Origin: Mucilaginibacter dorajii
Lineage (GTDB): Bacteria > Bacteroidota > Bacteroidia > Sphingobacteriales > Sphingobacteriaceae
DNA length: 50,243 nucleotides
Assembly (NCBI RefSeq): GCF_024808255.1
Contig: NZ_JANTYS010000036.1
Span: 1-50,243 of the forward strand
Reading direction: 5' to 3'
Shown here: positions 8,365 through 17,109 of the stretch, one piece after another
Position numbering within the stretch: the first letter of the stretch is position 1
How the letters are laid out: each line of letters starts with the position of its first letter
Translations under genes and position numbers: made by a program
Notes under the pieces: model-generated
Seen by the model: only the letters and a program-made list of their open reading frames with translations
Database searches by the model: none
What the model was told of the DNA's origin: nothing

Positions 8365-8757
8365 TTATGTTATGGCATTAATTGCCCACGGGTCGATGAC
8401 CTTTAAGCCTCCTATCTTTTTAAAGTCAGCTGTATTTCTTGAAATTAAAGTAAGCGCTAAAACTTTCGCGCTGGCTGCTATAATAGCATCCGGAGTCTTT
8501 ATTTTATGCTTTTTTCTGATTTGTATAGTTTGGTCAATTGTTTCCTCAGAGAGTGGGATTATTAGGCAGGCACCAATAAAATCATTCAATAATGCATCCG
8601 TGTTGACCGTGTTTTTAAATCCTAACACTTCAATTTTAGTCATCACTGAAATGATAGGAGCTTCATTGATGATATTGCCGAGCCAGGTCATCGCTTCTTC
8701 GGGCATAGCCCCGCTTAAATAATCAATAATAGCATTGCTATCTATTAAATATCCCAT
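8365..8757 (-). CDS. PIN-domain toxin, VapC-like
   Basis: This 130-residue PIN-domain protein is a probable Mg2+-dependent RNase of the VapC type. Conserved acidic residues are visible: Asp6 in YLIDSN, Glu43 in KIEVLG, Asp90 in TPDAIIAA and Asp111 in the ending RNTADF. Its first 13 bases overlap the end of the small upstream gene, the usual antitoxin-toxin arrangement. tRNA or rRNA cleavage is the known activity of many VapCs; the target here is unknown. All key acids are present, so it looks intact. Confidence 0.87.
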   Translation of the reverse strand: MGYLIDSNAIIDYLSGAMPEEAMTWLGNIINEAPIISVMTKIEVLGFKNTVNTDALLNDFIGACLIIPLSEETIDQTIQIRKKHKIKTPDAIIAASAKVLALTLISRNTADFKKIGGLKVIDPWAINAIT

Positions 8758-8951
8758 TCTTCGCGACTTTGCTTTATATGTTCCTGGAGTTTTTTGGCAT
8801 CGGCGATAGGCAACTTACCGGCAAACCGATCCGATAGCCTTTCTTTCGGGGCGGAAGTATTTTTGAGTACTTTAATCAAATGCAGTTTCTCAAGCTCTTT
8901 GATTAAGTTGTATGCATTTTGATTGGTGACCTCTATCAGTAATGTATCCAT
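8745..8951 (-). CDS. antitoxin partner of the PIN toxin
   Basis: This 68-residue, charge-rich protein lies directly upstream of, and overlaps by 13 bases, the PIN-domain toxin. The N-terminal half (TLLIEVTNQNAYNLIKELE) resembles small Bacteroidota antitoxins, and the C-terminal half (DAKKLQEHIKQSREEWDI) is the kind of extended, partly helical segment that wraps around the toxin. No classical AbrB or RHH motif is obvious. The role is assigned mainly from position and size. It is probably autoregulated. Confidence 0.78.
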   Translation of the reverse strand: MDTLLIEVTNQNAYNLIKELEKLHLIKVLKNTSAPKERLSDRFAGKLPIADAKKLQEHIKQSREEWDI

Positions 8952-8967
8952 TGCTAAATTTTGTAAT

Positions 8968-8975
8968 CAAATTTA
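8968..8975 (-). promoter_or_regulatory. -7 element TAAATTTG of the VapBC-type operon
   Basis: On the minus strand TAAATTTG matches the Bacteroidota -7 consensus TAnnTTTG exactly and lies 16 bases before the antitoxin start. No TTG at the ideal -33 distance is seen; the nearest is 12 bases upstream. The implied leader is only about 10 nt. Confidence 0.5.
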
Positions 8976-9150
8976 CCTATTTTTTTACAATACTTTAAAT
9001 CTCGTTTTGTGTTTGGGCCGCAAAATCGATTGCTTAAAATCTCATTAGCCTCACTCTTTTGTCATTAATCCTTTACAATGCCTTATTTATGTTAAAATGA
9101 AAACCATTGTTGCAAAAAATAGGTTTATTTTACAGCTTATATCTACTACT

Positions 9151-9852
9151 ATGAAACCTACCTATTATTTATTGATCGCCGTTTTGTTTATTACCATGAA
9201 CGCCAGTGCACAGGATGTTTTAAAAGGTACGGTGTATGAGCGCAACAAAAGCGATAAACTGGCGAATGTTTTTGTTAAAGACATCAATAATAAACAGATC
9301 ACCATTACAGACGATAATGGTAATTTTACCATCCGTACCCAGATAGGTCATACGCTAATCTTTAATTCACCCGGCTATACATCAGATACGCTATATGTGA
9401 CAGATCTTCGTCAAAAGCGGGTGGATATGGTTTCGCAAACCATATCGTTAAGGCAGGTGAATGTAACCGATACTAAGGAAGTATTTGATCCGCATAAAGA
9501 GTACCCGGAGGTTTATACCAAAAGTAAGGTTTCGGTAATGTCGCCATCAACCTGGTTTAGTAAAGAAGGTAAAGATGCAAGGCGCTTAAAAAGATACTTT
9601 AAACGTGAAGAAGAAGAAAGGCAGATAGACGAAGCCTTTAATGTTGATTACGTGAAAAGCGTAGTGCCATTAAGAGGACCAGAATTGGAAAACTTTATGT
9701 CGATGTATCGCCCAAGCTACGCTTTCCTGAAAAACAATAACGCGCCGAGTATGACGGTTTATATTAACGATGCTTATAAGAAATACCAGGCTTTACCCGC
9801 TACTAAAAAGGTATTACCTAAGTTGGCACCAGCCCCTGCCAGTTTGCAGTAG
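9151..9852 (+). CDS. secreted protein with carboxypeptidase-regulatory-like domain
   Basis: The product is 233 residues from the preferred start at 9151, which gives a clean signal peptide (KPTYYLLIAVLFITMNASAQ) cut after SAQ. A start at 9097 would add 18 residues before it. Residues 21-110 form a beta-sandwich of the CarboxypepD_reg-like type, common in Bacteroidota outer-membrane and periplasmic proteins (VLKGTVYERNKSDKLANVFV, TITDDNGNFTIRT). The C-terminal half is basic and helical with no recognised domain. It is probably periplasmic or outer-membrane attached; function unknown. Confidence 0.75.
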   Translation: MKPTYYLLIAVLFITMNASAQDVLKGTVYERNKSDKLANVFVKDINNKQITITDDNGNFTIRTQIGHTLIFNSPGYTSDTLYVTDLRQKRVDMVSQTISLRQVNVTDTKEVFDPHKEYPEVYTKSKVSVMSPSTWFSKEGKDARRLKRYFKREEEERQIDEAFNVDYVKSVVPLRGPELENFMSMYRPSYAFLKNNNAPSMTVYINDAYKKYQALPATKKVLPKLAPAPASLQ

Positions 9853-9892
9853 GTAGTTTGCAGTTGGCGGTTTGCTCTGCATAGGGATTTGC

Positions 9893-9925
9893 AGACTTAC
9901 GAAGTTTTTAAAACTTCGTAAGTCT
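9893..9925. terminator. perfect 16-bp hairpin between converging genes
   Basis: AGACTTACGAAGTTTT and its exact reverse complement AAAACTTCGTAAGTCT are separated by a single T. It lies between the converging 9151-9852 and NUDIX genes and probably serves as a bidirectional terminator, though the T tract is short. The preceding bases (9843-9885) repeat the word TTTGCAGT. Confidence 0.6.
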
Positions 9926-9972
9926 TTCGCCGCTTTGTTATTTTAAGTCTAATAGCGCGGAAATTAACCAAC

Positions 9973-10596
9973 TCAATCCGCTGTCGCGCTCAAATCCCCA
10001 TCAATTACCTTTCTATAAAGTAACTCAATCTGGGTTTTCAAAATCCTGTCTTCCGATAGTTCGGGTAGATTATTAATATCAAAATAGGCTACATCCAACA
10101 CGTCAAAACCTTTGTTAAGGGTGGTTGAAACAGCTTTGCAGTAAAATACCATTTTATATACATAAAAAGGTTGTGGCGGGTGTGAGTGCATCTTTTTATC
10201 AAATACCGCCAGCAGGCGCTCTGGAACAACATCCAGTCCGGTTTCTTCCTTAAATTCTTTGGTGATCACTTCTGTGGCGCTATAACCTATATCAGCCCAT
10301 CCGCCGGGTAACGACCATTTGCCGTCGGCGCTTTCCCTGGCCAGCAGTATCTTGTTTTCGGCATTGAGCAGCAGGCCGCGTACATCCACTTTTACAGTAG
10401 GGTAGTCGGTTGGTATCGGGAAGTTAAACTTAATGTCCTCGGTGCCCCAGCCGGTAACGTTATCCAGCATCTCGGTGCTTATTTGCTGGAATTCGTGATA
10501 ACGTTCAATGTCGTATTCGTTCTTGGCATAAAGCAAGCCAACATCGGCCACCGAACGCAGGCGGCCTATGAGGGTTAAAAGTTCGTTGTTGTTCAT
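9973..10596 (-). CDS. NUDIX hydrolase with Nudix_hydro_N domain
   Basis: The 207-residue protein has an N-terminal helical domain of the Nudix_hydro_N type (residues about 5-60: LIGRLRSVADVGLLYAKNEY, then DIERYHEF) and a NUDIX domain from about 68. The Nudix box is at 98-120, GGWADIGYSATEV, then KEFKEETGL; the first conserved Glu is replaced by Tyr, but the metal-binding REUxEE part is kept with Lys for Arg. This two-domain architecture occurs in ADP-ribose/nucleoside-diphosphate hydrolases. The substrate is not certain. Confidence 0.85.
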   Translation of the reverse strand: MNNNELLTLIGRLRSVADVGLLYAKNEYDIERYHEFQQISTEMLDNVTGWGTEDIKFNFPIPTDYPTVKVDVRGLLLNAENKILLARESADGKWSLPGGWADIGYSATEVITKEFKEETGLDVVPERLLAVFDKKMHSHPPQPFYVYKMVFYCKAVSTTLNKGFDVLDVAYFDINNLPELSEDRILKTQIELLYRKVIDGDLSATAD

Positions 10597-10607
10597 GGGG
10601 GATATAA

Positions 10608-10700
10608 GATGTCATCCTTGTTTCAGAAACCTGAGATGCTAAGCGTACTACACAGGGCGGATACCTGTCCTGTGGGTTGCCGAAACAAGTTCGGCATGAC
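10608..10700. repeat. REP-like hairpin element
   Basis: The outer arms are GTCATCCTTGTTTC near 10610 and GAAACAAG...GGCATGAC at 10682-10700. An inner stem CACAGG / CCTGTG lies at 10651-10674. The form is a stem with nested hairpin, typical of dispersed intergenic repeats. The following bases to 10750 contain CGAAATC/CCCAATTCC words that recur inverted at 12923-12945. Confidence 0.6.
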
Positions 10701-10751
10701 TTCGATTTTTATAGATCCGAAATCGAAAATTCCCAATTCCGAAATCAAAAA

Positions 10752-11531
10752 CTATCCCCTGCCTAACAATTCATCAAGCTTGTTGCGCTCGGTTTGCAGT
10801 TCGCGGGCCAGTTTCTTTTCCTTTTCGTTGGCTTTGGCTTTGTAAGTTTTGTATTCTTCGTCAAGCTCTTCGTATAGTTTAATGCGGTATTTAGCTTCAC
10901 GGCTATGCGCGCCGGAACGGGCTATAACAATTACCGCAGCCAAACCGAAGATGATCACCAAACCCCACATCACTAAATTGTAGGTTGCCTTTGTAAAAGA
11001 TATTCCAACCAGGCTAATCTCGTCACGTTTAGCGTTAGCTTCAGCCAGGGTCTGGCCTTTGGTGGTCGCGTCGGTTTTTAAACTGTCAATTTCCTTTGTT
11101 TGCGCAGCTAAAGTGGTTTGTCCCGCCTTAAGCTTGCGGCGCTCAATGGTTAACGAGTCCTGCAGGTTTTTCCACAGGGCCTGCACCAATGGCTGCTGGT
11201 AGTGGTAAAGTTTACTCAAAAGATACTGATATTGCCCGTTAAGACTTTTATCCTTTGCCAATGCCGAATCTGCAGCGGTTAGCTTGGGTTGACTATATGC
11301 ATATTTTGGCGGATAGGCCGCTGCCGGTTTCGCACCTGCCGGCACTGGCACCGTTGGGCTATATTTTACTGCCTGCTTTGTATAAGCAGGCTTTAAAGGA
11401 GCTGGCGCTTTTACTACAGATGGTTTGGCGGCCGCTTTTTTAACCGTATCCTGGGCAAAGCCCAAATTGATACCGCCTAAAATAATTGCCAATAAAATAA
11501 AGATCCGAAATATAAAATGCTTGTTCATCAT
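10752..11531 (-). CDS. membrane protein with Pro/Ala-rich and coiled-coil regions, unknown function
   Basis: The 259-residue protein begins with a signal peptide (FRIFILLAIILGGINLGFAQ) and a Lys/Pro/Ala-rich segment at about 30-80. A helical, charged region follows at 90-165 (YQYLLSKLYHYQQPLVQALW; repeated Lys/Glu/Ala), then a single membrane helix at about 187-208 (LVMWGLVIIFGLAAVIVIAR) and a C-terminal coiled coil rich in Glu and Lys to the end. It is predicted to lie in the inner membrane with a cytoplasmic coiled coil. I do not recognise the family. It faces the divergent tyrA-like gene. Confidence 0.7.
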   Translation of the reverse strand: MMNKHFIFRIFILLAIILGGINLGFAQDTVKKAAAKPSVVKAPAPLKPAYTKQAVKYSPTVPVPAGAKPAAAYPPKYAYSQPKLTAADSALAKDKSLNGQYQYLLSKLYHYQQPLVQALWKNLQDSLTIERRKLKAGQTTLAAQTKEIDSLKTDATTKGQTLAEANAKRDEISLVGISFTKATYNLVMWGLVIIFGLAAVIVIARSGAHSREAKYRIKLYEELDEEYKTYKAKANEKEKKLARELQTERNKLDELLGRG

Positions 11532-11658
11532 GTAAAATTAGGTATCTCAATATTAACAAAACACTGTTTCAACGGTTATTGTTATATTATCCCGAGCTTT
11601 CTGATCGCTAATGTAAGCTTTAGTACGGAATTTTGCTACTCATAGTTATATTAGCGGC

Positions 11659-12918
11659 ATGAATATAGGCATCATTGGCTTGGGTGATATGGGGCGTTTA
11701 TACGCAAAGGCTTTTGCAAAAGCAGGTTATACCGTTTCTGGGTGCGACCTGCCCGAAAACCGCGATAAGCTGGAAAATGAATTAAATCCGCTTGGGATTA
11801 CCGTGGCAGAAAATGCGCATGAAATATCGCGCACCAATGATCTGATCATTTATTCTGTTGAGGCCGATAAGTTGGAGCAGGTAGTGGCCGATTGCGGTCC
11901 GCTTACCAAGTACGGCGCTATTGTAGCCGGCCAAACATCGGTGAAGCATCCGGAGATAGCCATTTTTGAAAAGTATCTGCCTGCCGATGCGCAGATCATC
12001 ACTTTTCACGCCATGCATGGGCCGGGCTTTGATCCTAAAGGACAAACCCTCATCCTGATCCCGCACCGCGCCAAAGCCGATGCTTACCAGCGCATGTTTG
12101 ATCTGTTTACCGCGGTAGGCAGCGATATTGTAGAGATTAAGGACTACCACGAGCATGATAAAATTGTAGCCGATACCCAGGCCGTTACCCACGTAGGTTT
12201 CGAGAGTATGGGTACCGCATGGAAAGCAGCCGGCTTTTTCCCCTGGGAAAATGCGTCATACCTTGGTGGTATTGATAATGTAAAGATATTGACAACCTTG
12301 CGTATTTTTAGCTATAAAGCACACGTGTATGCGGGCCTTGCCATATTAAACCCCTACGCGCGCCAGCAGGTTAAGCGCTATGCCGAATCAGAATCGGATT
12401 TGTTTAAGCTGATGATTAAAGAGGAGGCAAAAACGTTTAGAGAGCGCTTATACCGTGCCCGCGATTTTGTTTTTCATGAAAGTCGCAAGCCCATTATGCT
12501 GAACGATGTGGTGATGAAGGAGTTTTCGCTTTCACAAAATGCTGATCATCAAAAGCCAAACTCGCACCTGAGCATATTAAGCATGGTTGATGCCTGGTAT
12601 CATCTTGGCGTAAACCCATATGATAACCTCATTTGCCAAACCCCGCCATTCCGCCTGCGTTTGGGGATTGCCGAGTACCTGTTCAAGAATGAGCAGCTTT
12701 TAGAAGAATCAATAGAAACGGCTCTTTATGATAAAACCATCCGGGGCGACGATCTGGAGTTTCATTCGGCGGTAAGGGAATGGTCGGCCATTATTGGTTA
12801 TGGCGATATGGAGGGTTATAAAAAGCACTTTAACGAAGTGCAGGCCTTTTTTAGCGACAGGCTGGAAGAAGGTAAAACCCAAAGTGCCGAATTGATCAGA
12901 AGGTTGATGATGGAATAG
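11659..12918 (+). CDS. prephenate dehydrogenase, fungal TYR1-like
   Basis: The 419-residue enzyme would convert prephenate to 4-hydroxyphenylpyruvate in tyrosine synthesis. The N-terminal Rossmann motif is GLGDMG at residues 7-12. Further blocks IIYSVEA, GQTS, FEKYLP, HDKIVADTQAVTH, HVYAGLAI, NSHLS and DDLEF...REWS match, from memory, the yeast Tyr1 protein far better than the roughly 280-residue bacterial TyrA. Length also fits the fungal type. It stands alone, not next to aroG, pheA or aspartate aminotransferase genes. Sure of a prephenate dehydrogenase fold; the fungal-type label needs a tree. Confidence 0.85.
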   Translation: MNIGIIGLGDMGRLYAKAFAKAGYTVSGCDLPENRDKLENELNPLGITVAENAHEISRTNDLIIYSVEADKLEQVVADCGPLTKYGAIVAGQTSVKHPEIAIFEKYLPADAQIITFHAMHGPGFDPKGQTLILIPHRAKADAYQRMFDLFTAVGSDIVEIKDYHEHDKIVADTQAVTHVGFESMGTAWKAAGFFPWENASYLGGIDNVKILTTLRIFSYKAHVYAGLAILNPYARQQVKRYAESESDLFKLMIKEEAKTFRERLYRARDFVFHESRKPIMLNDVVMKEFSLSQNADHQKPNSHLSILSMVDAWYHLGVNPYDNLICQTPPFRLRLGIAEYLFKNEQLLEESIETALYDKTIRGDDLEFHSAVREWSAIIGYGDMEGYKKHFNEVQAFFSDRLEEGKTQSAELIRRLMME

Positions 12919-12961
12919 GGTTGATTTCGGAATTGGGAATTACGATGTAGGATTTATAATT

Positions 12962-12992
12962 ACATGAGCCCGATAGCGGGCCGGGCTCGTGT
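12962..12992. terminator. hairpin between converging genes
   Basis: ACATGAGCCCG pairs with CGGGCTCGTGT (one G-T wobble) around a 9-base loop, between the ends of the converging prephenate dehydrogenase and M1 peptidase genes. There is no long T tract, so termination is likely but not certain. Confidence 0.55.
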
Positions 12993-12995
12993 AAC

Positions 12996-15461
12996 TTACT
13001 TAGCCCTATTAATTTCCTCAATAGCATCGTTTGCCATTTTTACAGATACTGTATCCTGCATTGCTGCGCGATGTGTTTTTATCTGCGTTAATATCCCAAT
13101 GATTTTTGGGCCTACATACTTCTTATATTCAACGCCAAGCTTTTTGATCTCGGTAATGCCTCGCTGTACGTTGGCTTGGTTTTTTATTCTGCCAATATAA
13201 TCGGCAAATTTTTCGGTGAGTTTATACCGCGACTCTTCAAAGCGACTCATGTAAAAATGGAATACAAAATTCCATTTATCGTCGCCGGCGTTGGCTGTGT
13301 ATACGGTATATAAGGCATTGGTAAGGTCGTCCTTATTGTCTTTTTCATACAAAGGAGCAAGGGCCATCGCCTCGGTTGGGTTTATCTGGTTTATTGCCCA
13401 CAAAGCTGCACCCTGCACTGCATATGAGTCACTTTTTAGCGCTTGTTTTAATAAACCCATGTTTGCAGGCTTTTTTAATTTGCCCAAAAACACAATGGCC
13501 TGTGCACGACTTAGGCTAACGCTATCCTTTTGGGCCATATCAACTATTAAAGGGTAAGCCGCAATGCGTATGGTGTCGTTATCCATATTTAGGGCCTGCA
13601 TTGCTTTAAGGCGTAAGCCATAGTATTTGTCTTTTAACGCCATTAGTAAGATTTGTTGCCCGGCTGCCGTTTTTTGCTGAGTCGCAGCATCAATCGCTTC
13701 ATATCGGTCAAGGTATAAAGGAGCATTGGCGTATTGAAAAGTATATTCCTCCGGTGTTTTGTTGTCGATTTTTTTTGCAACTAATATTTTGTCGGCTTCT
13801 ACATTGACCAGGTCTGGTTTTTTATCTGCATGAAAAATGAGGGTATCTGCTTTTTCGCGCATCCAAACCTGGTGGCGCGTCTTTTTGCTATCGGCATAAA
13901 TATCAATAGCCATTGGCAAAGTAAAGGTTTGCCCGGTTTGGGTTTGCTGCAGGTAAATAGTTTGTTTTTTTTCTGCCTGGTCCCACTTATAACTGATATT
14001 CAATACGGGGTGACCGGCACCGTAATACCATTGGTTGAAAAACCAGTTCAGATCAAGTCCGCTGGCGTCTTCCATAGCAAGGCGGAGCTGCTGGGCTTCG
14101 GCATTTTTAAGCGCATTTGTTTTAAGATAAATATTTAAGCCTTTATAAAAAGCATCGTTACCTAAATAGTGCCTCAACATATTTAATATACGACCGCCTT
14201 TTTGGTAGGTAACGCCATCAAATACATCCTGGCTATCATTATAATAAAAACGAACCAGGTGCTTTGCCGCGTTTTGAGGATTGTTGAGGTAGCCTTGCAA
14301 GCCTTCCTGGATATGCTCATCTGCCGCGTCCTGCCCGTAGCGATGTTCGGCCCAGAGTATTTCGCCCAGGTCGGCAAATGATTCGTTAAGGGTTAGGTTG
14401 CTCCAGCTTTCGGTGGTAACATAATCTCCAAACCATTGGTGAAAAAGCTCGTGGATACTGCCAAAATCATAGTGTATCCTGTCAACCAGCTCGCGTTTGG
14501 TAGCCTGGGCACCATCGCCGGTCATCATCGCTGTCGTATTTTCCATGGCACCGCTTACATAATCACGCACTGTAATTTGCGCATACTTATTCCATGGATA
14601 GTCGATACCCGTAATTTTCGAAAAGAAGCCGATAGCCTCGGGTGTAAAGCCAAAGATATCCTTTGCGTAGGGTGCAAATTTGGGTTCTACGTAGTAGCTT
14701 ACCTCTTTGCCGTGCCAGCTATCGTGATAAATACTGAAATCGCCAACTGCCATCATAAACAGGTAGGGTGCATTGGGCCATTCCATTTTCCAGGTATCGG
14801 TGCGGGTATTGTTGGAGTTTGTTTTTTGTGATGCAAGCCGGCCATTTGATAAAGTGACATACCTGGCCGGAACAGTCATGCTTATTTCACTGGTGGTTTT
14901 TTGATTGGGCTTATCAATAGTAGGGAACCAGGCCGATGAACTTTCGGGTTCGCCTTCTGTCCATATCTGGGTAGGTTTATCTTGCTCTGCGCCGTCGGGG
15001 TTAATAAAGTAAAGGCCCTTACCGTGCTTGCGTGAAGTTTTTAATTCGTTGGGTTTTGCTGTGTAGTCGATGTATATCGTATATGTTTCATTGTTATGAT
15101 AAACCTTATCTAACTGAATGGCCACAGTAAGACTATCGTAAGCAAATTTAAGAGGAAGCTTTTTGCCGTATTTTATAACTGAAATATCCTTAAGGTCCAT
15201 TCCTTTGGCATCTAACCTTAAAGTATCGGTGGGGTAAAAGTGAGGCTTTAAGGTTATCCACTCCTTGCCGTACAGGTAACGTTTTTTATAATCAAAGCTT
15301 ACATCGAGTTTGGTATGTACCAGGTCATTGATCTTAGCCGGTGTTTCCCGGTATATTTTGCTTATGCCATCTGTCTGTTTTTCCTGGGCACTTAACGGCG
15401 TAAGTCCATCAATGGTGGCTAAACAAGCACAACATAACAGGGCGGTAAGCAACTTTTTCAT
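12996..15461 (-). CDS. M1 family metallopeptidase (aminopeptidase N-like)
   Basis: This 821-residue zinc aminopeptidase is exported. The preferred start at 15461 gives the signal peptide KKLLTALLCCACLATIDGL; an upstream Met at 15491 would add ten residues. The family exopeptidase motif GAMEN is at residues 304-308, the zinc site HELFH at 337-341 and the distal zinc-ligand Glu at 360 (NESF). The C-terminal half is helical, with a HEAT-like stretch. It probably degrades peptides in the periplasm. All catalytic residues are present. Upstream lie three perfect palindromes that may be operators. Confidence 0.93.
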   Translation of the reverse strand: MKKLLTALLCCACLATIDGLTPLSAQEKQTDGISKIYRETPAKINDLVHTKLDVSFDYKKRYLYGKEWITLKPHFYPTDTLRLDAKGMDLKDISVIKYGKKLPLKFAYDSLTVAIQLDKVYHNNETYTIYIDYTAKPNELKTSRKHGKGLYFINPDGAEQDKPTQIWTEGEPESSSAWFPTIDKPNQKTTSEISMTVPARYVTLSNGRLASQKTNSNNTRTDTWKMEWPNAPYLFMMAVGDFSIYHDSWHGKEVSYYVEPKFAPYAKDIFGFTPEAIGFFSKITGIDYPWNKYAQITVRDYVSGAMENTTAMMTGDGAQATKRELVDRIHYDFGSIHELFHQWFGDYVTTESWSNLTLNESFADLGEILWAEHRYGQDAADEHIQEGLQGYLNNPQNAAKHLVRFYYNDSQDVFDGVTYQKGGRILNMLRHYLGNDAFYKGLNIYLKTNALKNAEAQQLRLAMEDASGLDLNWFFNQWYYGAGHPVLNISYKWDQAEKKQTIYLQQTQTGQTFTLPMAIDIYADSKKTRHQVWMREKADTLIFHADKKPDLVNVEADKILVAKKIDNKTPEEYTFQYANAPLYLDRYEAIDAATQQKTAAGQQILLMALKDKYYGLRLKAMQALNMDNDTIRIAAYPLIVDMAQKDSVSLSRAQAIVFLGKLKKPANMGLLKQALKSDSYAVQGAALWAINQINPTEAMALAPLYEKDNKDDLTNALYTVYTANAGDDKWNFVFHFYMSRFEESRYKLTEKFADYIGRIKNQANVQRGITEIKKLGVEYKKYVGPKIIGILTQIKTHRAAMQDTVSVKMANDAIEEINRAK

Positions 15462-15482
15462 ATTCGTTTGGTTTGATACAAA

Positions 15483-15526
15483 CAAATACATGTATTTGCA
15501 TAGTACTATTTATAACATAGTACTAT
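15483..15526 (-). promoter_or_regulatory. cluster of three perfect palindromes upstream of the M1 peptidase
   Basis: CAAATACATGTATTTG (15483-15498) is a perfect 16-bp palindrome. It is followed at once by ATAGTACTAT at 15500-15509 and again at 15517-15526, each a perfect 10-bp palindrome, 17 bases apart. The cluster begins 22 bases before the start codon, in the promoter zone. Two equal half-sites at constant spacing are what a dimeric or tetrameric repressor (for example GntR/YtrA or PadR type) would use; the regulator is not in the window. Confidence 0.55.
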
Positions 15527-15565
15527 TTATTTTATTTTTAATTTTTTGCGTTACTCCTAACATTG

Positions 15566-16987
15566 CTACTTCGCCGCAAACACCGTCCACGGATAAGCCT
15601 TCATATCCCTTAAATATTTAGCCTGGTAGTTATATTCGGGATGTTTCTTGAGGAATGGGGCTGCCAGGAAGTCGTCACCGCTGGGGTGTCCCATATGGGC
15701 CCAAAGCTGTAGTTTGCTTACCATATCGGCATTTGCTACTTTGCCCTGTACCGCGCCCATCGGGAAGTATGGGCCTTCGCTCCATTCGGGGCATCCTTTG
15801 GGGTCCTGGTCAATATGGCCGTCAATAACGCAGCGGTTCAGCGCCTTTTTGCCGTTAAGCGCATCAAAGGTATCACCTTCAATGGTTTTACCATTTTCGG
15901 CATCAAGTTTGCCTTTATAATCTACACATACCAGTTTTTCCATCCGCAACCGTCTGGCATTGGGCGAACTTGTTTTATTGTTTACATCAAACGTTGTTTC
16001 CTGTTTAATCAGGTTAGGGTCTTCGGGGAAGTTTGATCCTATCATGGCTGTATCTTTTGATCGCCATACTTTTTGAGTTTTTAAACCTAATTCCAGTTTG
16101 GCTACTTCGTTGGTTTTGGTATCGCCAATAAGCCAGTCGTTGGCATAGCCGCCATTGTTATCGGTGCTCATGATCTTTATTACATCATCAATATTGTTGC
16201 TGTATTGCGCAGCTTTACGGGCGCGTACAAATTCGGGTGTGCGGGTAGTATCAAAGCCTTTAAAGCCGGTAATGGTAGTTTCAGTGATCGCTATGCCACT
16301 GCTGGTTTCTACAAAATCATCGCCGCTGTGGATAAAGCCAGGCGCAGTATCCATTAAAATGTGGTTGCCTTTTGCGGGCACAATATCGGCTATTACATTC
16401 CAGCGTTCGCCTTCAATATAGTCCGTCCAGTTATTATGGCCGATAACTATCTTGCCGTCTTTAGTGTATTTGCCGGTGGCGATAAACGCGCTGCAATTGC
16501 CCGGGGCTTTGTTATCACCGCTGCCCGGTTTAACTTTGTTCATGAGTTGGGGCACGTAGTATTGTGCCAGCTCAATGTTGGCGTTAAGGGCGGTAACATC
16601 TAAAGTGTCGTATTTAAGCCCTTTGGCTTGCAAGCCTTCGCTTATCCCGCGAATTTCATCCTGGTACTCTTTATCTATTTTTTTCCATAAAAAACGGGCA
16701 CTGGCTTTACGGTAAAACGCCCAGTCCTTTTTACTGCCATAGGGCAGGTAATATTGCATTACCTTAATTAGGGTGTCAATTTCTTTTGATAACAGGTAGC
16801 CATGCTGATAGCCAATATCGGCAGGAGAGCCGGCCAGGTGTACATATATCCAGCCATTTTTATCTTCACGACTGGCCTTGCCCAGGCGGTCATGAACATC
16901 AGTAGCTTTCTCTGTAGTTTTTTGTTTGCAGGCAAACAGCGACGCTGCCACAAAAATAATGGCAATTGTTTTGGCTAAATATCTCAT
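15566..16987 (-). CDS. C45-family autoproteolytic acyltransferase/hydrolase lipoprotein
   Basis: The 473-residue protein has a lipoprotein signal with Cys20 (ASLFAC). The mature part matches the C45 / phospholipase B-like Ntn-hydrolase class: AGSPADIGYQHGYLL near residue 52 is the N-terminal motif of the family, and Cys165 in APGNCSAF is the expected nucleophile exposed by self-cleavage, followed by GHNNWTDY. Family members hydrolyse amide or ester bonds (penicillin acyl transfer, acyl-amino acids, phospholipids). The substrate here is unknown. It ends 40 bases upstream of the M1 palindrome cluster, on the same strand. Confidence 0.82.
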   Translation of the reverse strand: MRYLAKTIAIIFVAASLFACKQKTTEKATDVHDRLGKASREDKNGWIYVHLAGSPADIGYQHGYLLSKEIDTLIKVMQYYLPYGSKKDWAFYRKASARFLWKKIDKEYQDEIRGISEGLQAKGLKYDTLDVTALNANIELAQYYVPQLMNKVKPGSGDNKAPGNCSAFIATGKYTKDGKIVIGHNNWTDYIEGERWNVIADIVPAKGNHILMDTAPGFIHSGDDFVETSSGIAITETTITGFKGFDTTRTPEFVRARKAAQYSNNIDDVIKIMSTDNNGGYANDWLIGDTKTNEVAKLELGLKTQKVWRSKDTAMIGSNFPEDPNLIKQETTFDVNNKTSSPNARRLRMEKLVCVDYKGKLDAENGKTIEGDTFDALNGKKALNRCVIDGHIDQDPKGCPEWSEGPYFPMGAVQGKVANADMVSKLQLWAHMGHPSGDDFLAAPFLKKHPEYNYQAKYLRDMKAYPWTVFAAK

Positions 16988-17109
16988 TGTAGTTAACAGC
17001 TTAATTGTTAAGGTGGTTCAATTTAATGAAATAAAGCTAAAATAACTAAACAGCTATGGCGTTTTATTCAGGCATTTAAATTTTGTAGCTTGTACAGCTA
17101 AACACTACC

